Below are positions 26,268 through 34,494 of a DNA stretch of 64,000 bases, piece after piece. A program made the translations under genes and the position numbers. The stretch lies in the NCBI RefSeq assembly GCF_000196015.1, contig NC_007973.1, positions 248,001-312,000 on the forward strand. Direction: 5' to 3'. The DNA comes from Cupriavidus metallidurans CH34. GTDB lineage: Bacteria > Pseudomonadota > Gammaproteobacteria > Burkholderiales > Burkholderiaceae. Each line of letters begins with the position of its first letter. Positions within the stretch are counted from its first letter, which is position 1. Below the pieces are notes generated by a model. It saw only the letters and a program-made list of their open reading frames with translations. It was not told where the DNA came from and made no database searches.

Positions 26268-27251
26268 ATGCCGAGTCGACGCCACACCCTCAAGGCCCTG
26301 ATCGCCACCTTCGCAGCCGGCGCGGTTCCTGCCGTTGCCCATGCCGATACCTGGCCCGCCAAGCCGATCCGCATGATCGTGCCGTTCCCGCCGGGCTCTT
26401 CGCCGGACTTGATCGCGCGTATCGTGACCGAGAAGCTCGCCACAGTGCTCGGTCAGCCCGTGGTTGTCGAAAACCGGCCGGGCGCCGGCGGCAATATTGG
26501 CACCGGCATGGTTGCCAAGGCTGCGCCCGATGGCTACACGCTGCTGTTCACGATCAACGGTCCGCTTGTCACCGCGCCGTCGCTGTATCGCCATCTGAGC
26601 TACGACCCGATGAAGCAGCTCGCGCCGGTCACGCTGGTGGCGACGTCGCCGAACGTGCTGGTCATCGACGCCCGCCTGCCGGTGCATACGTTGCGCGAGT
26701 TCGTCGCGCTGGCCAAGTCGAAGCCGGGCGCGCTGAACTATGGCTCGGTCGGCAACGGCAGCGCGGCGCATCTGGCGATGGAGCAGTTGAAAGCGATGGC
26801 TGGCATCGATCTGCAGCACGTGCCGTATCCGGGCTTTCCGCAGATCACCACGGCGATCGTCGGCGGGCAGGTGCAGGCCGGCTTCATGGTGCCGGCGATT
26901 GCCATGCCGATGGTCAACGCGGGCAAGTTGCGCATTCTGGCCGTGACCACCACGGGCCGGACGTCCCTGCTGCCATCGGTGCCGACCGTGGCCGAATCGG
27001 GCTACCCTGGATTCGAGGCGATTTCATGGCAGGCGATTCTGGCGCCGGCCGGCACGCCGGCGCCGGTCGTCGACCGGCTCTACCGCGAACTCGTTCGGAT
27101 CATCGGCAGCGATGACATCCGCGAAAAGATGCGCACGCAGTATTTCGTCCCGGCGGGTACCGCGCCGGCATCGTTGCGCGAAACGATGGTCAGCGAGAAG
27201 GCACGCTGGGACAAGGTGATTCGCGCGGCCGGCGTGCAGCCCGAGGGCTGA
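26268..27251 (+). CDS. Tripartite tricarboxylate transporter (Bug-family) substrate-binding protein
   Basis: 327 residues. A twin-Arg-like signal (SRRHTLKALIATFAAGAVPA, cut after AHA near 25) is followed by the Bug fold: WPAKPIRMIVPFPPGSSPDL, VVENRPGAGGNIGTGMVAKA, DGYTLLFTINGP and YGSVGNGSAAHLAMEQLK. Such periplasmic proteins bind carboxylates and are greatly expanded in Cupriavidus and Bordetella; most, like this one, lack neighbouring TctAB membrane genes. ATG 26268 starts six bases after the gpsA stop, suggesting co-transcription. The ligand is unknown. Confidence 0.9.
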   Translation: MPSRRHTLKALIATFAAGAVPAVAHADTWPAKPIRMIVPFPPGSSPDLIARIVTEKLATVLGQPVVVENRPGAGGNIGTGMVAKAAPDGYTLLFTINGPLVTAPSLYRHLSYDPMKQLAPVTLVATSPNVLVIDARLPVHTLREFVALAKSKPGALNYGSVGNGSAAHLAMEQLKAMAGIDLQHVPYPGFPQITTAIVGGQVQAGFMVPAIAMPMVNAGKLRILAVTTTGRTSLLPSVPTVAESGYPGFEAISWQAILAPAGTPAPVVDRLYRELVRIIGSDDIREKMRTQYFVPAGTAPASLRETMVSEKARWDKVIRAAGVQPEG

Positions 27252-27264
27252 CCGCGCTGTCGAT

Positions 27265-27735
27265 TCAACTTCCGCCCGCGAAGCCGTTCTGACGCCATGC
27301 CTCGAAGACGACCACGGCCACCGTGTTCGACAGATTGAGGCTGCGGTTGTTGGGGCGCATCGGCAGGCGGATGCGCTGCGCGGACGGGAACCACTCGCGG
27401 CGCTCCGGTGCGAGCCCGCGGGTCTCCGAACCGAATACGAACCAGTCGCCCGGCGCGAAGCTGACCTGGCCGAACGGCGTGGAGCCGTGCGTGGTCAGCG
27501 CGAACATGCGCGTGGGGTCCGGCTGCTCGGCAGCCATCAACGCATCCCAGCTTTCATGCACGCGCATCGTCGCGTACTCGTGATAGTCGAGCCCCGCGCG
27601 GCGCATCCGGGCGTCTTCGAGTGGAAATCCCAACGGCTTGACCAAATGGAGCTGCGCGCCGGTGTTGGCGCACAGGCGGATCACATTGCCGGTGTTCGGC
27701 GGGATTTCGGGTTCGACAAGAACGACGTTGAACAT
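27265..27735 (-). CDS. trmL: tRNA (cytidine(34)-2'-O)-methyltransferase
   Basis: 156 residues, a minimal SPOUT methyltransferase. It methylates the ribose of the wobble nucleotide in tRNA-Leu. Motifs: FNVVLVEPEIPPNTGNVIRL at the start, HLVKPLGFPLEDARMRRAGLDY, FVFGSETRGLAPE and the trefoil-knot RLPMRPNNRSLNLSNTVAVV. The length matches TrmL exactly. It converges with the Bug-family gene and lies 50 bp downstream of comF on the same strand, with which it may be co-transcribed. Confidence 0.95.
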   Translation of the reverse strand: MFNVVLVEPEIPPNTGNVIRLCANTGAQLHLVKPLGFPLEDARMRRAGLDYHEYATMRVHESWDALMAAEQPDPTRMFALTTHGSTPFGQVSFAPGDWFVFGSETRGLAPERREWFPSAQRIRLPMRPNNRSLNLSNTVAVVVFEAWRQNGFAGGS

Positions 27736-27787
27736 GATGGGATAGGCGAAAAACCGGAGCGCAGCTTACCGCTAGTCGCAGCCGGTG

Positions 27788-28627
27788 TCACGGCGTGCGC
27801 AGTGCCGGCAGCGCCGTCACCCGCGCGGCGCCATGCGCCTTGAGCACCCGTGCCGCCTCACGTAGCGTGGCGCCAGTGGTCATCACATCGTCGACCAGTC
27901 CGATATGCAGTCCGTCTAGCCGGCAGGGCGGGTCCAGCACGAACGCATCCCGCAGATTCGCCTGCCGTGCCGACTGGTCGAGCACACGCTGGCTGACCGT
28001 GTCGCGCCGGCGGGTCAGCAATGTTGCCGAGACCGCGATGCCAAGCTGCCTGCCCAGCGGCCGCGCGATTTCCCACGCCTGGTTGAAGCCGCGGCCCGCC
28101 AGCCGTTGTGGCGCAAGAGGAATCGGCGCCAGAACATCGGGCGCGATACCCGCCGCTTGCATCCGGGTCGCCATTTGCCGGGCGATCCATGCGGCGGCGG
28201 GGAGGCGCGCGGCAAACTTCAGGCGCAAAACCAGTCGATCGGCTGGCGTGATGTAGTTGCCCAGCGTCAATGTGGCGTCGATGGGGTCGTCGTCAGCGCA
28301 GGCGTCACATCGGCCCGCTTTCACACCGGGTATGGTGCCGGGCATCGCGCAACGCGGGCAGCGTGGAACGATTCTCAACAGCGTGTCGGCGCAACCCGCG
28401 CAGACCACGTCGCGCTGGACCTTCGCGCAGATCAGGCAAACCGACGGCAGCAGGGCTGACCAGAGCCCGGTGATCCCGCCGGCACGCCCGGCGAGCTGCG
28501 AAGAGGGCGCGTATACTCCAGTCCCTGTTGGCCGGCCATCCGGGTCCGGCCCATGCCGAGGTGCGACACGCTGTTGCGCCGCCCGCCGATTCCACTGATT
28601 CCGTTCCGTCTCTCCGTGTCCCTGCAT
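27788..28627 (-). CDS. comF: ComF-family phosphoribosyltransferase-like protein
   Basis: The recognisable part (about 226 residues, ending at 27788) has the ComF N-terminal zinc cluster (CLIC, then CAGC, CPRC and CDAC pairs) and a type I phosphoribosyltransferase domain with APIPLAPQRLAGRGFNQA and the PRPP loop GLVDDVMTTGATL. ComF takes part in DNA uptake or single-strand DNA handling in transformable bacteria; its role elsewhere is unclear. The start is uncertain: the only in-frame ATG is at 28625-28627, which overlaps the divergent methyltransferase gene, and no ATG or GTG precedes the zinc cluster closer in, so a rare start codon is possible. comM is also in this window. Confidence 0.82.
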   Translation of the reverse strand: MQGHGETERNQWNRRAAQQRVAPRHGPDPDGRPTGTGVYAPSSQLAGRAGGITGLWSALLPSVCLICAKVQRDVVCAGCADTLLRIVPRCPRCAMPGTIPGVKAGRCDACADDDPIDATLTLGNYITPADRLVLRLKFAARLPAAAWIARQMATRMQAAGIAPDVLAPIPLAPQRLAGRGFNQAWEIARPLGRQLGIAVSATLLTRRRDTVSQRVLDQSARQANLRDAFVLDPPCRLDGLHIGLVDDVMTTGATLREAARVLKAHGAARVTALPALRTP

Positions 28628-29554
28628 GCTGCTGATTCCCCCGATGCCTGGTTGCCGCCCGCGCGCCTGACCCGGCTTGCCTTTGACCGCCGCAGTCCCA
28701 GCTTCGGCCAGCTCGATTTTCTGCTGGGCGAAATCGGCCAGCGGATGCACGAGCGCATGGACGTGGTCAAGCTGACGCCGCGCCGGGCCATCGATATCGG
28801 CTGCGGCCACGGGCAGGGCCTGGCGGGATTGCGCGCGCGCTTTCCCGATGCGCAGATTGCCGGTCTCGATATTTCCGGCGCTATGCTGCAGCAAGCGGGA
28901 CAGCGCGATCCGCAGCGGCGCCCCGGCTGGATCGGACGCCTGCTCGGCAAGCGGCCGATGTTCGACCTGGTGCAGGGCGATCTTGCCACACTGCCATTCG
29001 GCGCGGCCAGCTTCGATCTGTTGTGGTCGAACCTCGCCTTGCACTGGCATCCGGAGCCGCATCGCGTGTTTCCGGAATGGCATCGCGTGACCGGCGACGA
29101 AGGGCTCGTGATGTTCTCGCTGTTCGGCCCCGACACGCTGAAGGAACTGCGCGCGGCGTTTGCCGATGTCGATCTCGACGCGCACACGATGCGCTTCGTC
29201 GACATGCACGATATCGGCGACATGCTCGTGCACAGCGGCTGGTCCACCCCGGTGATGGACATGGAAACGCTGACGGTCACCTACGAGTCGCCAGAGAACC
29301 TGTTGCGCGAAGTGCAATCGTTCGGCGGCTTCCGTCGTCCGGGGGCGGTCGGGCTGCGTGGCAGGCGGTGGTATCGGGCCGTGCTGGCCGCGCTCGAACG
29401 TCAACGTAACGCCGATGGCGTGATCCCATTGACGTTCGAAATTGTCTACGGCCATGCATGGAAGCTGGCGCCGCGTGGCAGGCAGGCAACCGACGATCAG
29501 GGCCGCGCAGTTGTGCCGGTCGACAGCATCGGACGCGCCAGGCCGCGACCGTGA
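28553..29554 (+). CDS. BioC-like SAM-dependent methyltransferase
   Basis: Up to 333 residues. The class I SAM-binding motif RRAIDIGCGHGQGLAGLR lies near residue 85, followed by AQIAGLDISGAML, FDLVQGDLATLPFGAASFDLLWSNLALHW and VMFSLFGPDTLKELRAAF. The last two are typical of BioC, which methylates malonyl-ACP to start biotin synthesis. No bio genes are nearby, so the assignment rests on sequence alone. The first 21 residues are odd (LLRRPPIPLIP); the GTG at 28616 gives VSLHAADSPDAWLPP and may be the true start. It is divergent from comF. Confidence 0.75.
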   Translation: MPRCDTLLRRPPIPLIPFRLSVSLHAADSPDAWLPPARLTRLAFDRRSPSFGQLDFLLGEIGQRMHERMDVVKLTPRRAIDIGCGHGQGLAGLRARFPDAQIAGLDISGAMLQQAGQRDPQRRPGWIGRLLGKRPMFDLVQGDLATLPFGAASFDLLWSNLALHWHPEPHRVFPEWHRVTGDEGLVMFSLFGPDTLKELRAAFADVDLDAHTMRFVDMHDIGDMLVHSGWSTPVMDMETLTVTYESPENLLREVQSFGGFRRPGAVGLRGRRWYRAVLAALERQRNADGVIPLTFEIVYGHAWKLAPRGRQATDDQGRAVVPVDSIGRARPRP

Positions 29555-29672
29555 AAGCGGCGTCGCGCATGGTTGCGCGACAATGCGCGCGCGCCGATTG
29601 TGTTGACTATCGGGGGCGATGCGGCCATGCACAAAAACTAGATGAGCGCAAGCACTTCGGTCAAATCCTACC

Positions 29673-29701
29673 TTGTTCAGGTATGCGAAGCGCCATATAA
29701 T
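29673..29701 (+). promoter_or_regulatory. Sigma70-type promoter for the DUF2244-cytochrome oxidase operon
   Basis: TTGTTC (29673-29678) and a perfect TATAAT (29696-29701) separated by exactly 17 bp. Transcription should start near 29708. This is the best sigma70 match seen in the window and it faces the long cta/cox block. Confidence 0.78.
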
Positions 29702-29817
29702 GCGCCAGTTTGTCGCAGTGGTCCCCTGGCACAAGAACGTCCCTGGAATGCACTTCGCATGTGCAAACCTCCGATGTGTTTCGTCCCGGGTGTGCATCCG
29801 ATGCGGAGTGGTTGGCG

Positions 29818-30333
29818 ATGCAAGACTTGGGTATCGCATTCCAGACGGCAGTTGGTGACTCCGGCGGAAATCTCGACGGACGCACCCCCTTGCCGAGTAA
29901 CGACTGGCTGATGAAGCGAAATTGCTCGCTCACTCCGCGCCAGGCCGGCTGGTTCTACTTCTCCATCGTATGTTTCTCGACAGCTATCGCGGTGTTCTTC
30001 GCCGTGTGGCTGGGGGCCTGGCTCGTACTGCCGTTTGCTGGCCTGGAATTGCTCGGGCTGGGGATTGCCCTGCTGGCGTATGCGCGCCATGCGGCGGATT
30101 ATGAACGCGTGAGTGTGACCGACGGAATGCTGGTCGTGGAGACAGCCAGCGCCAGCCGGATCACGCGGGAAGTATTCAACCCACGCTGGGTGCGGGTTGA
30201 ACTGGGTGAATCGTTCCGGGCGCCGGTGGTACTGCGGTCGGACAAGCGCTCCGTGCAGGTGGGGTTGTATCTGGACCCGTATCGGCGGCGCAAGTTCGCG
30301 CAGGAACTCGCGGTGGCCTTGCAGCGTGTCTGA
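29818..30333 (+). CDS. DUF2244 membrane protein upstream of the oxidase genes
   Basis: About 171 residues from ATG 29818. The first 35 residues are soluble; KRNCSLTPRQAGWFYFSIVC begins a pair of membrane helices, followed by a soluble domain with DGMLVVETASASRITREVFNPRW and SVQVGLYLDPYRRRKFAQEL, the DUF2244 pattern. In many proteobacteria DUF2244 genes lie directly before ctaC, and a link with oxidase assembly is supposed but not proven. The frame is open further upstream from a TTG at 29710, but that region reads as leader. It lies 61 bp before ctaC. Confidence 0.78.
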   Translation: MQDLGIAFQTAVGDSGGNLDGRTPLPSNDWLMKRNCSLTPRQAGWFYFSIVCFSTAIAVFFAVWLGAWLVLPFAGLELLGLGIALLAYARHAADYERVSVTDGMLVVETASASRITREVFNPRWVRVELGESFRAPVVLRSDKRSVQVGLYLDPYRRRKFAQELAVALQRV

Positions 30334-30394
30334 AGGGACAGGTTGCGGGGCAGGGCGGGGACAGATTTGAATCTGTAAATTGGGTAGATAAACA

Positions 30395-31663
30395 ATGAAA
30401 ATGTGGAAGAAGGCATCCGCAGCATGTCTGGCAGGCGCGTCCCTGCTTGTCAGCCAGGCGGCCTCCGCGGTCAGTGACATGCCAGGCGGCCCCGCCGTCC
30501 GACAGCTCAACCTGGCCGAACCCGTTACAAAAATCGCCGAACAGATTCACTGGCTGAACTGGATGATGCTGATCATCTGCACGGTGATCTTCGTCGCCGT
30601 GTTCGGCGTGATGTTCTATTCCATCTTCAAGCACCGGAAGAGCAAGGGCGCCCGCCCGGCCTCTTTCCACGAAAGCATCACGGTGGAAGTGGTCTGGACG
30701 ATCGTGCCGTTCCTGATCGTGATCGCCATGGCGCTGCCGGCGACGAAGACCGTGGTGGCGATGAAGGACACCACGAACTCGGATATCACGATCAAGGCCA
30801 CCGGCTATCAGTGGAAGTGGGGCTATGACTACCTCAAGGGCCAGGGCGAGGGCATCTCGTTCGTGTCCACGCTGACCACGCCGCGCGAGCAGATCAACAA
30901 CCAGCAGGAAAAGTCGAACACCTACCTGATGGAGGTGGACAACGAACTGGTGGTGCCCGTCAACAAGAAGATCCGTATCGTCACCACTGCCAATGACGTG
31001 ATCCACGCCTGGATGATTCCGGCGTTCGGCGTCAAGCAGGATGCGATCCCGGGCTTCGTGCGCGACACCTGGTTCCGTGCCGAGAAGACCGGCGTCTATC
31101 GTGGCCAGTGCGCCGAACTCTGCGGCAAGGAACACGCGTTCATGCCGATCGTGGTGCGCGTCGTGTCCGATGCCGAGTACACGAAGTGGGTTGACGACAA
31201 GAAGAAGGCGATGGCCGCGGCGGCGGACGATCCCAACAAGGTCTGGACCCTCGACGAAATCAAGGCGCGCGGCGAAAAGGTCTACGCGACCAACTGCGCG
31301 GTCTGCCACCAGCCGACCGGCAAGGGCGGTGGTCCGTTCCCGGCGCTGGACGGCTCCAAGGTCGTCAACGGTCCGAAGGCTGGCCAGATGCACGTGCTGC
31401 TGGAAGGCCGTAACGCCATGCCGTCGTGGAAGCAGCTTTCCGACACCGAGCTGGCCGCTGTCATGACGTACACGCGGAATAGCTGGGGCAACAAGACCGG
31501 CGAAGTGATTCAGCCGGCGGACTTCACGGGCGCCCGCACGGGCAAGTTCCCGGAAGGCGGCGGCGCACAGGCCGGCGCAGGCGATGCAGCCCCGAAGGCT
31601 GCCGCGCCGTCCAGCACCCCCGACAAGCAGGCCAGCCTCGCGGGCAACCGCGTCGCAGGCTGA
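30395..31663 (+). CDS. ctaC: Cytochrome c oxidase subunit II with fused cytochrome c domain
   Basis: 422 residues. A signal peptide is followed by two membrane helices (about 50-75 and 98-118) and the CuA cupredoxin domain, with His204 (DVIHAWMIPAFGVKQ), Cys239, Cys243, His247 and Met250 (QCAELCGKEHAFMP) as copper ligands. The aromatic patch is GYQWKWGYDY. A mono-heme cytochrome c domain is fused at the C terminus, heme motif CAVCH at 301-305, making this the caa3-like form. It passes electrons from cytochrome c to subunit I. The Ala/Gly/Pro-rich tail is weakly conserved. First structural gene of the cta block. Confidence 0.96.
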   Translation: MKMWKKASAACLAGASLLVSQAASAVSDMPGGPAVRQLNLAEPVTKIAEQIHWLNWMMLIICTVIFVAVFGVMFYSIFKHRKSKGARPASFHESITVEVVWTIVPFLIVIAMALPATKTVVAMKDTTNSDITIKATGYQWKWGYDYLKGQGEGISFVSTLTTPREQINNQQEKSNTYLMEVDNELVVPVNKKIRIVTTANDVIHAWMIPAFGVKQDAIPGFVRDTWFRAEKTGVYRGQCAELCGKEHAFMPIVVRVVSDAEYTKWVDDKKKAMAAAADDPNKVWTLDEIKARGEKVYATNCAVCHQPTGKGGGPFPALDGSKVVNGPKAGQMHVLLEGRNAMPSWKQLSDTELAAVMTYTRNSWGNKTGEVIQPADFTGARTGKFPEGGGAQAGAGDAAPKAAAPSSTPDKQASLAGNRVAG

Positions 31664-31705
31664 CCCGCGGTAGCCCCGCATTCAGGAATTGATGGAGTCA
31701 TTGCG

Positions 31706-33316
31706 ATGAGTACCGCTACCCCGGAGACACTGGGCCATCCGCACGACCACGCGCACGATCACGATCATGCGCACGATCACCCGCATGGCTGGCGCCGCTG
31801 GCTGTTCGCCACCAACCACAAGGATATCGGCACGCTGTACCTGCTGTTCTCGTTCACCATGCTGCTGTCCGGCGGCGTGCTGGCGCTGCTGATCCGCCTG
31901 GAGCTGTTCGAGCCGGGCCTGCAGTTCTTCCGCCCCGAACTGTTCAACCAGTTCACCACGATGCACGGGCTGATCATGGTGTTCGGCGCGATCATGCCGG
32001 CGTTCGTCGGCTTCGCGAACTGGATGATCCCGCTGCAGATCGGCGCCTCTGACATGGCGTTCGCGCGCATGAACAACTTCAGCTTCTGGCTGATGCCGCC
32101 GGCCGCGCTGCTGCTGGTTGGCTCGTTCTTCGCGCCGGGCGGCGCCACCGCCGCGGGCTGGACGCTCTACGCGCCGCTGTCGGTGCAGATGGGCCCGGGC
32201 ATGGACATGGCGATTTTCGCCATGCACATCATGGGCGCGTCGTCGATCATGGGCTCGATCAACATCATCGTCACCATCCTCAACATGCGCGCGCCTGGCA
32301 TGACGCTGATGAAGATGCCGATGTTCTGCTGGACGTGGCTGATCACCGCCTACCTGCTGATCGCCGTGATGCCGGTGCTGGCTGGCGCGATCACGATGGT
32401 GCTGACCGACCGCCATTTCGGCACGAGCTTCTTCTCGGCCGCCGGCGGCGGTGACCCGGTGATGTACCAGCATATCTTCTGGTTCTTCGGTCACCCCGAG
32501 GTCTACATCATGATCTTGCCGGCGTTCGGCATCATCTCGCACGTCGTGCCGGCCTTCGCGCGCAAGCGCCTGTTCGGCTACAGCTCGATGGTGTACGCCA
32601 CGGCCTCGATCGCGATCCTGTCGTTCATCGTGTGGGCGCACCACATGTTCACCACCGGCATGCCGGTGACGGGCCAGCTGTTCTTCATGTACGCGACGAT
32701 GCTGATCGCGGTGCCGACGGCCGTGAAGATCTTCAACTGGATCGCCACGATGTGGCGCGGCTCGATGACGTTCGAGACCCCGATGCTGTTCGCGATCGGC
32801 TTCATCTTCGTGTTCACGATCGGCGGCTTCACGGGCCTGATGCCGGCTGTCGCTCCGATCGACATCCAGCTGCAGGACACCTACTTCATCGTGGCGCACT
32901 TCCACTACGTGCTGGTGGCGGGCTCGCTGTTCGCGCTGTTCGCGGGCTTCTACTACTGGGGTCCGAAGTGGAGCGGGTTCATGTATGACGAGATGCGCGG
33001 CAAGATCCATTTCTGGGGCTCGCTGATCTTCTTCAACGTGACCTTCTTCCCGATGCACTTCCTGGGCCTGGCCGGCATGCCGCGCCGCTATGCGGACTAC
33101 CCGACCCAGTTCACGGACTTCAACGCGATCGCCTCGATCGGCGCGCTGGGCTTCGGCCTGATGCAGGTGTACTTCTTCTTCTGCGTGGTCCTGCCGTCGT
33201 ACCGCGGTGGCCAGGCCGCTGGCGACAAGCCGTGGGATGGCGCGGAAGGCCTCGAGTGGACCGTGCCGTCGCCGGCACCGTTCCACACGTTCGAAGAGCC
33301 GCCGGTCGTCAAGTAA
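31706..33316 (+). CDS. ctaD: Cytochrome c oxidase subunit I
   Basis: 536 residues with twelve membrane helices. Subunit I holds heme a and the heme a3-CuB oxygen site: TMHGLIMVFGAIMPAFVG carries a heme a His, WFFGHPEVYIMILPAFG has the cross-linked His-Tyr and CuB ligand, WAHHMFTTGMP holds the other CuB His pair, and VAHFHYVLVAG the heme ligands near the end. Before the first helix lies a striking tail in which every second residue from 11 to 27 is His. The gene follows ctaC after 42 bp and precedes a small assembly protein. Confidence 0.97.
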   Translation: MSTATPETLGHPHDHAHDHDHAHDHPHGWRRWLFATNHKDIGTLYLLFSFTMLLSGGVLALLIRLELFEPGLQFFRPELFNQFTTMHGLIMVFGAIMPAFVGFANWMIPLQIGASDMAFARMNNFSFWLMPPAALLLVGSFFAPGGATAAGWTLYAPLSVQMGPGMDMAIFAMHIMGASSIMGSINIIVTILNMRAPGMTLMKMPMFCWTWLITAYLLIAVMPVLAGAITMVLTDRHFGTSFFSAAGGGDPVMYQHIFWFFGHPEVYIMILPAFGIISHVVPAFARKRLFGYSSMVYATASIAILSFIVWAHHMFTTGMPVTGQLFFMYATMLIAVPTAVKIFNWIATMWRGSMTFETPMLFAIGFIFVFTIGGFTGLMPAVAPIDIQLQDTYFIVAHFHYVLVAGSLFALFAGFYYWGPKWSGFMYDEMRGKIHFWGSLIFFNVTFFPMHFLGLAGMPRRYADYPTQFTDFNAIASIGALGFGLMQVYFFFCVVLPSYRGGQAAGDKPWDGAEGLEWTVPSPAPFHTFEEPPVVK

Positions 33317-33381
33317 TCCAGTAATCCAGTAACACCGGCCGGATGCCAGCCCTCGGGGCAGGTATCCGGCCCGCTAACCAG

Positions 33382-33534
33382 ATGCTCATGCAGCCCTCGG
33401 AAACAAGCCCATCGCCGCAGGATCGCAAGGCCGCCCAGCGGGCCGCCAACCGCCGTCTTGGCTGGATATTGCTCTCGATCGTGGTGGTCTTCTTTCTGGG
33501 ATTCTTTGCCAAGATGGTGTTCCTTGGCGGCTGA
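33382..33534 (+). CDS. Cytochrome oxidase small assembly protein
   Basis: About 50 residues. A polar, Gln/Arg-rich N terminus (PSPQDRKAAQRAANRRLGW) is followed by one membrane helix (ILLSIVVVFFLGFFAKMVFL). Small single-helix proteins of this form lie between ctaD and ctaG in Burkholderiales and are named small assembly proteins because of that position; the function is not established. The ATG at 33382 or the one two codons later (33388) may be used; upstream codons to 33343 are also open. It sits 36 bp before ctaG. Confidence 0.78.
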   Translation: MLMQPSETSPSPQDRKAAQRAANRRLGWILLSIVVVFFLGFFAKMVFLGG

Positions 33535-33570
33535 TGTCCCGATCAGATCGATGAAGTAGGAGGCAGACGC

Positions 33571-34167
33571 GTGGACGGGCAGGACAAGGCAATCGAGAAG
33601 CGTTTCAACCGCGGGATGATGTTGCGCCTGCTGGTGGTGGTGACGCTGATGTTCGGCTTTGGCTACGCGCTGGTGCCGCTGTACAAGGCGATCTGCGAGG
33701 TTACGGGCATCAATGTGCTGACCACGCGCGATCTGTATGGCGGGTCGGCGTTGAAGAACTCGCAGGTGGACACGAGCCGCACGATCACGGTCGAGTTCGA
33801 TTCCAACGCGCGCGGGCCGTTCGCATTCCGGCCGGTGAAGCATTCGATGGAAGTGCATCCGGGCGAACTGACGACGATCGTGTACGAGGTGGCCAACGGG
33901 CAATCGCGGGACATCTCCGCGCAGGCGATTCCGAGCTACGCGCCGAAGCAGGCCACCGAGTACTTCAAGAAGATCGAGTGCTTCTGCTTCAAGCAGCAGA
34001 CGCTCAAGTCGAAGGAGGCGCGCGAGATGCCGGTGGTGTTCGTGATCGACCCGAAGCTGCCTAAGGACGTGAAGACCATCACGCTGTCGTACACGTTCTT
34101 CGAGGTGGGCACGCCGGTGGCGCAGGCGCCGCAGGATGAGCAGGCCTCGGTGCAGAAGGGGAGCTGA
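33571..34167 (+). CDS. ctaG: Cytochrome c oxidase assembly protein CtaG/Cox11
   Basis: 198 residues starting at GTG 33571 behind a strong GTAGGAGG site. One N-terminal helix (LRLLVVVTLMFGFGYALVPL) anchors a periplasmic immunoglobulin-like domain with the copper motif ECFCF (KKIECFCFKQQTL). Cox11 delivers copper to the CuB site of subunit I. The KAICEVTGIN segment after the helix is also conserved. It lies within the cta operon, two bases before a DUF2970 gene. Confidence 0.95.
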   Translation: MDGQDKAIEKRFNRGMMLRLLVVVTLMFGFGYALVPLYKAICEVTGINVLTTRDLYGGSALKNSQVDTSRTITVEFDSNARGPFAFRPVKHSMEVHPGELTTIVYEVANGQSRDISAQAIPSYAPKQATEYFKKIECFCFKQQTLKSKEAREMPVVFVIDPKLPKDVKTITLSYTFFEVGTPVAQAPQDEQASVQKGS

Positions 34168-34169
34168 CG

Positions 34170-34397
34170 ATGACCAACCGCGACGATTCGGTGGATCCGG
34201 TGCATCGCAAGGCGTCCTTCGCGCAGACGGTGCGCGCGGTGCTGTGGTCGTTTATCGGGCTGCGCAAGGGGTCGGAGCATGAGTCCGATATGGCGCGGCT
34301 GAACCCGGTGCACGTGATCATCGCCGGGCTGATCGCGGCGGCAGTGTTCGTGACGGTGCTGATCCTGGTGGTGCGCACCGTGGTGAGTCAGTCGTAG
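34170..34397 (+). CDS. DUF2970 small membrane protein
   Basis: 75 residues with one membrane helix near the C terminus (HVIIAGLIAAAVFVTVLILVV) after a polar region containing FAQTVRAVLWSFIGLRKGSE, the DUF2970 core. Genes of this family are found in oxidase clusters of beta-proteobacteria, and a role in oxidase assembly is only inferred from this. It begins two bases after the ctaG stop, so translation is likely coupled. ctaE follows about 100 bp on. Confidence 0.85.
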   Translation: MTNRDDSVDPVHRKASFAQTVRAVLWSFIGLRKGSEHESDMARLNPVHVIIAGLIAAAVFVTVLILVVRTVVSQS

Positions 34398-34494
34398 CAG
34401 GAAACTAGCAGGGAAAAAGGACAGAGCCGCTGGCAACCGAAGCGAAGCGGATCTGGCGAATAACCATTAGAGACTCTGAGCTGGAGATAGAAGA

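Noticed and set aside
31682..33286. Long open frame antisense to ctaD, rich in His, Arg, Asp and Glu
   Set aside because: It is the mirror of ctaD codons in very GC-rich DNA, has no ribosome site or family resemblance, and ctaD itself is certain.
33317..33332. Short direct repeat AATCCAGT after ctaD
   Set aside because: Only two copies of a few bases next to the stop codon; no sign of an attachment site or mobile element.
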